Assembly (NCBI GenBank): GCA_027922465.2
Contig: BQMF02000002.1
Location: 1,054,001 to 1,118,000, forward strand
DNA length: 64,000 nucleotides
Direction: 5' to 3'
DNA from: Turritopsis dohrnii
Lineage: Eukaryota > Cnidaria > Hydrozoa > Anthoathecata > Oceaniidae
Shown: one piece after another, positions 63,601 through 64,000 of the stretch
Numbering within the stretch: the first letter of the stretch is position 1
Layout: every line of letters starts with the position of its first letter
The notes under the pieces: generated by a model
What the model saw: the letters and a program-made list of their open reading frames with translations, nothing else
The model's database searches: none
Told to the model about the DNA's origin: nothing
Program-made: the position numbers and the translations under genes

Positions 63601-63652
63601 GTTAAAGTACAATGGACGAAAAGATATATTGGAGGTTTTCAGAAACATGGAA
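51682..63652 (+). CDS. Extracellular F5/8-type and LamG-like module protein (part B)
   Basis: Exons in phase: 51682 or 51731 to 52276, 52721-52917, about 53205-53366, 53788-54204, 54413-54505, 54625-55065, 55503-55735, 61693-61798, 61873-62203, 63535-63652; it continues beyond. The first exon can start at ATG 51682, giving a strong signal peptide (MKDFLIIFCLNLLFFIEALG), or use the acceptor before 51731 if part A continues into it. Modules: a beta-rich unit (YVDIVQATLRVPSF); an F5/8-like unit in two exons split in phase 0; the back half of a LamG-like domain (VISAGVCGDKTNNSGTGF, YLVTWKKDSGLYFFLDG, LSKIRTWKKYLTASEVNE); a short cysteine-rich exon; a second beta-rich unit; a second split F5/8-like unit; and the start of another LamG-like domain (AIPLNELTLVFWVKFDN). 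The order repeats, pointing to block duplication. Secretion and ligand binding are inferred. Confidence 0.68.
55762..56113 (-). pseudogene. PIF/Harbinger transposase (HARBI1-like) N-terminal fragment
   Basis: The - strand reads IWVKPWLTHRAELVAGNTLL, then REFQLENEGEFKNFLRMSPD and NFDELL. This is the conserved N-terminal segment of Harbinger nucleases (W-V-K-P-W, then F-R-M-x-x-x-x-F-D-E-L-L), which precedes the DDE domain. The catalytic domain is absent and the frame ends shortly afterwards, so this is a fragment. Confidence 0.7.
56862..57750 (-). repeat. Penelope pseudo-LTR, downstream copy
   Basis: Covers the 3' end of the full ORF, the 3' untranslated region and the terminal CTTTACCAG border. 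It matches 59637-60525 at a constant offset of 2775 bases. Confidence 0.88.
57178..59697 (-). CDS. Penelope reverse transcriptase with GIY-YIG endonuclease
   Basis: 839-aa single ORF. An N-terminal helical region (residues 1-250) leads into the reverse transcriptase: NGVVVVDICDYY, GLPKVHKEYERIPPFRPI, FISLDVVSLFTNVPL, DGVSMGASLGPVLANIIM, and the catalytic YMRYVDDTLLL. NPHFLDLEL follows. The C-terminal GIY-YIG nuclease reads FVVYEFRCPGCNCSYIGKTE, with a zinc-type cysteine pair ahead of the YIG-type motif, then LHQRTKEHA and later LFKEAYFIKLRNPVLNNG. This is the domain order of endonuclease-bearing Penelope elements, which prime reverse transcription at a nuclease-made nick. All motifs appear intact. 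The first residues are hydrophobic (FGIAFILYILNVSAG), which is unusual; the true start may be internal. Confidence 0.92.
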   Translation of the reverse strand: MTNIFGIAFILYILNVSAGKGFWFNLRNSDEKIYKLAIKLERCSKKVEKCKLDIDYLYNCRDSNINPNFTNLKQLKKMDKKTHFKFCRKLLFEEISAKHKRLKELTKEKLDIENELDVSTTWMRRKCILYSINFVIDEYKKKTSSRHTHKFDRLLWKQRNADGIEENPNSVIWNLSSRNLTNEEYEVLQYGLNHGLATRMQMKDVLPSIESIWHQLDKNNLMKNDNYSRNRAKNALRALAFNLIDLDNKQIFKDKKKLKIINNLRKDTAILKPDKGNGVVVVDICDYYKSLENLFSDETKFKKLDNDPTNSRLNSLQAYLRKLVNTQQITEEIYNQVRPRNARIARAHGLPKVHKEYERIPPFRPIIDTTGSTHYGIGKYITQLLNPLTQNEFALKDSFDAAQRINAIPKVLLDDDEFTFISLDVVSLFTNVPLKKTVNVILRRIYDDKLISTTLKKRTLKKLILDTCQKTAFTFNNVIYEQKDGVSMGASLGPVLANIIMTECEQVVVNKLINDGLIKYYMRYVDDTLLLVKRSEIAKILNAFNQFDKNLKFTVDTFENTNPHFLDLELCKNGIAIFRKNTHTGQYTNMSSYTPWNWKTAWIRSLVTRAKKICSNEYFQLELNHIKKFASWNNYPKRITNAIIKRILTNRDTPYNNNENDELPKVYCHLNYAGQDGEYLIKSCVKKLKRYTNQKVNFVVRYTVTKISFFTNMKDRLKNLSKSFVVYEFRCPGCNCSYIGKTERSLHQRTKEHALCNDSAIKEHIMNCSGCQYFYDINGLLINDVDAREYKIQMVQQNTKVIDTHRNWDILLFKEAYFIKLRNPVLNNGVKASKDFKLF
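59637..60525 (-). repeat. Penelope pseudo-LTR, upstream copy
   Basis: 5'-truncated element copy: the last part of the ORF, then the 3' untranslated region. It ends where the full copy's 5' region begins. It directly abuts the target duplication at 60526. Confidence 0.88.
59953..60525 (-). pseudogene. Truncated Penelope ORF (C-terminal part)
   Basis: Open from the truncation point to a stop. It encodes the GIY-YIG part of the 839-aa protein but no reverse transcriptase. Four base changes from the full copy give KTERLL for KTERSL, YLYDING for YFYDING, and FALF for FKLF at the C-terminus. It is a structural part of the tandem element rather than a working gene. Confidence 0.88.
60661..61620 (-). 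pseudogene. Second Penelope-like element, 5'-truncated, different lineage
   Basis: The - strand frame starts inside the reverse transcriptase, just before FKRYMDDIL, the catalytic motif. It runs 302 codons through PNLTFTLKTEKEGKIPFLDL, CKPTDTGLIMNYHALAPRRY, and a GIY-YIG domain (VVYKITCPGCSSCYVGQTSR, RFREHRTN, LEALFIREIRPQLNT). Sequence and spacing differ clearly from the neighbouring element (YMDD against YVDD), so it is a separate family. The upstream two-thirds is missing, so it cannot move by itself, although the remaining frame is unbroken. Confidence 0.85.
62304..63311 (+). mobile_element. Non-autonomous Helitron, copy in part B intron
   Basis: Begins TCTATATATTAATAGCCGAT after an A. 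It ends with the hairpin GGGCGGCGAGCGACGCC followed by ACCTTGGCGACTAG and then T. All four Helitron marks are present: 5' TC, GC-rich hairpin about 12 bases from the end, 3' CTAG, and insertion between A and T. The 1008-bp interior has no Rep/helicase. Its 5' and 3' ends match the copy at 32397-32803. Confidence 0.78.
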
Positions 63653-64000
63653 GTATGCATTTTATCATTGTTGATGAAGTCAATTGATATTAACTAGATT
63701 GACATACGTATTATTGGTTGAGGCTCAAATAGTTGTTTCAAAAATACGAACACAATAAAGCTGTAGTCCGAAACTGCTTTTAATTGGTATCAAAAAATAA
63801 TCTTATAAATTTGCAATAAGTGCCCCATCACTTATTAGAGGAATAATGTGGTTCTTAAAAATTAATTGCCATTTGATATTTAAGAAGGATCGTTGCTGAT
63901 TCAGGTTTAATGAAACACTGTGAATACCTTTTAAGTGTATTTTTATATCCAAATTGACAGAAGTAGTTTATATGAAGCAGGAATGCTCACTTTCGAATGA
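63653..64000. other. Intron of part B running off the window
   Basis: AT-rich sequence after the donor at 63653. No further exon is seen before the window ends, so the third LamG-like domain is incomplete here. Confidence 0.5.

Noticed and set aside
1..64000. CRISPR arrays, bacterial operons or prophage
   Set aside because: No regularly spaced direct repeats of CRISPR type; introns, SINEs and Penelope elements show eukaryotic DNA.

Overview
The window is animal nuclear DNA. It is AT-rich, and its genes are split by GT-AG introns. It carries tRNA-derived SINEs, non-LTR, Penelope and DIRS-type retroelements, Helitrons and many short terminal-inverted-repeat elements. Conserved genes (CCDC61, MAP10, MRPS18A, an SLC25 carrier, a C22orf15/CXorf65-type gene) show a metazoan. 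The transposon mix and two duplicated, uncharacterised type II membrane proteins suggest an invertebrate such as a cnidarian, sponge or lophotrochozoan. The species cannot be named from the sequence alone.

Layout. 1-3.3 kb: gene-poor, with a tRNA-like SINE head and microsatellites. 3.3-12.0 kb: CCDC61 on the + strand, reconstructed here as 13 coding exons (514 aa). Its largest intron hosts two intronless antisense paralogues that look like Golgi glycosyltransferases. 12.5-13.9 kb: a four-exon mitochondrial ribosomal protein gene (MRPS18A type) on the - strand, convergent with CCDC61 and divergent from MAP10. 14.7-17.6 kb: MAP10, three exons. 19.2-19.5 kb: a C22orf15/CXorf65-like gene. 20-24 kb: transposon debris (DIRS-type gag remnant, hairpin MITE cluster, pogo-like MITE). 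24.2-27.1 kb: a four-exon SLC25 carrier on the - strand. 27-36 kb: mostly non-coding, with MITEs, a SINE, a Helitron and a possible MADF fragment. 36-64 kb: a long + strand run of phase-matched exons for one or two large extracellular proteins built from F5/8-type (discoidin-like) and LamG-like modules. The run is interrupted by a dead jockey-like LINE carrying a Helitron, and by introns carrying a recent Penelope-like element, a second Penelope fragment, a Harbinger fragment and another Helitron.

How the genes relate. CCDC61 (basal body) and MAP10 (microtubules) are both cytoskeletal genes within 15 kb. MAP10 and MRPS18A probably share a divergent promoter. The 36-64 kb locus has repeated exon phases (1-0-1 for F5/8 modules, 1-1 for others), the mark of module duplication and exon shuffling. 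Its oddest feature is a LamG-like domain whose two halves lie 7 kb apart, with a signal-peptide-bearing exon between them. All exon joins are inferred by eye from splice sites, phase and protein resemblance; no database search was run.
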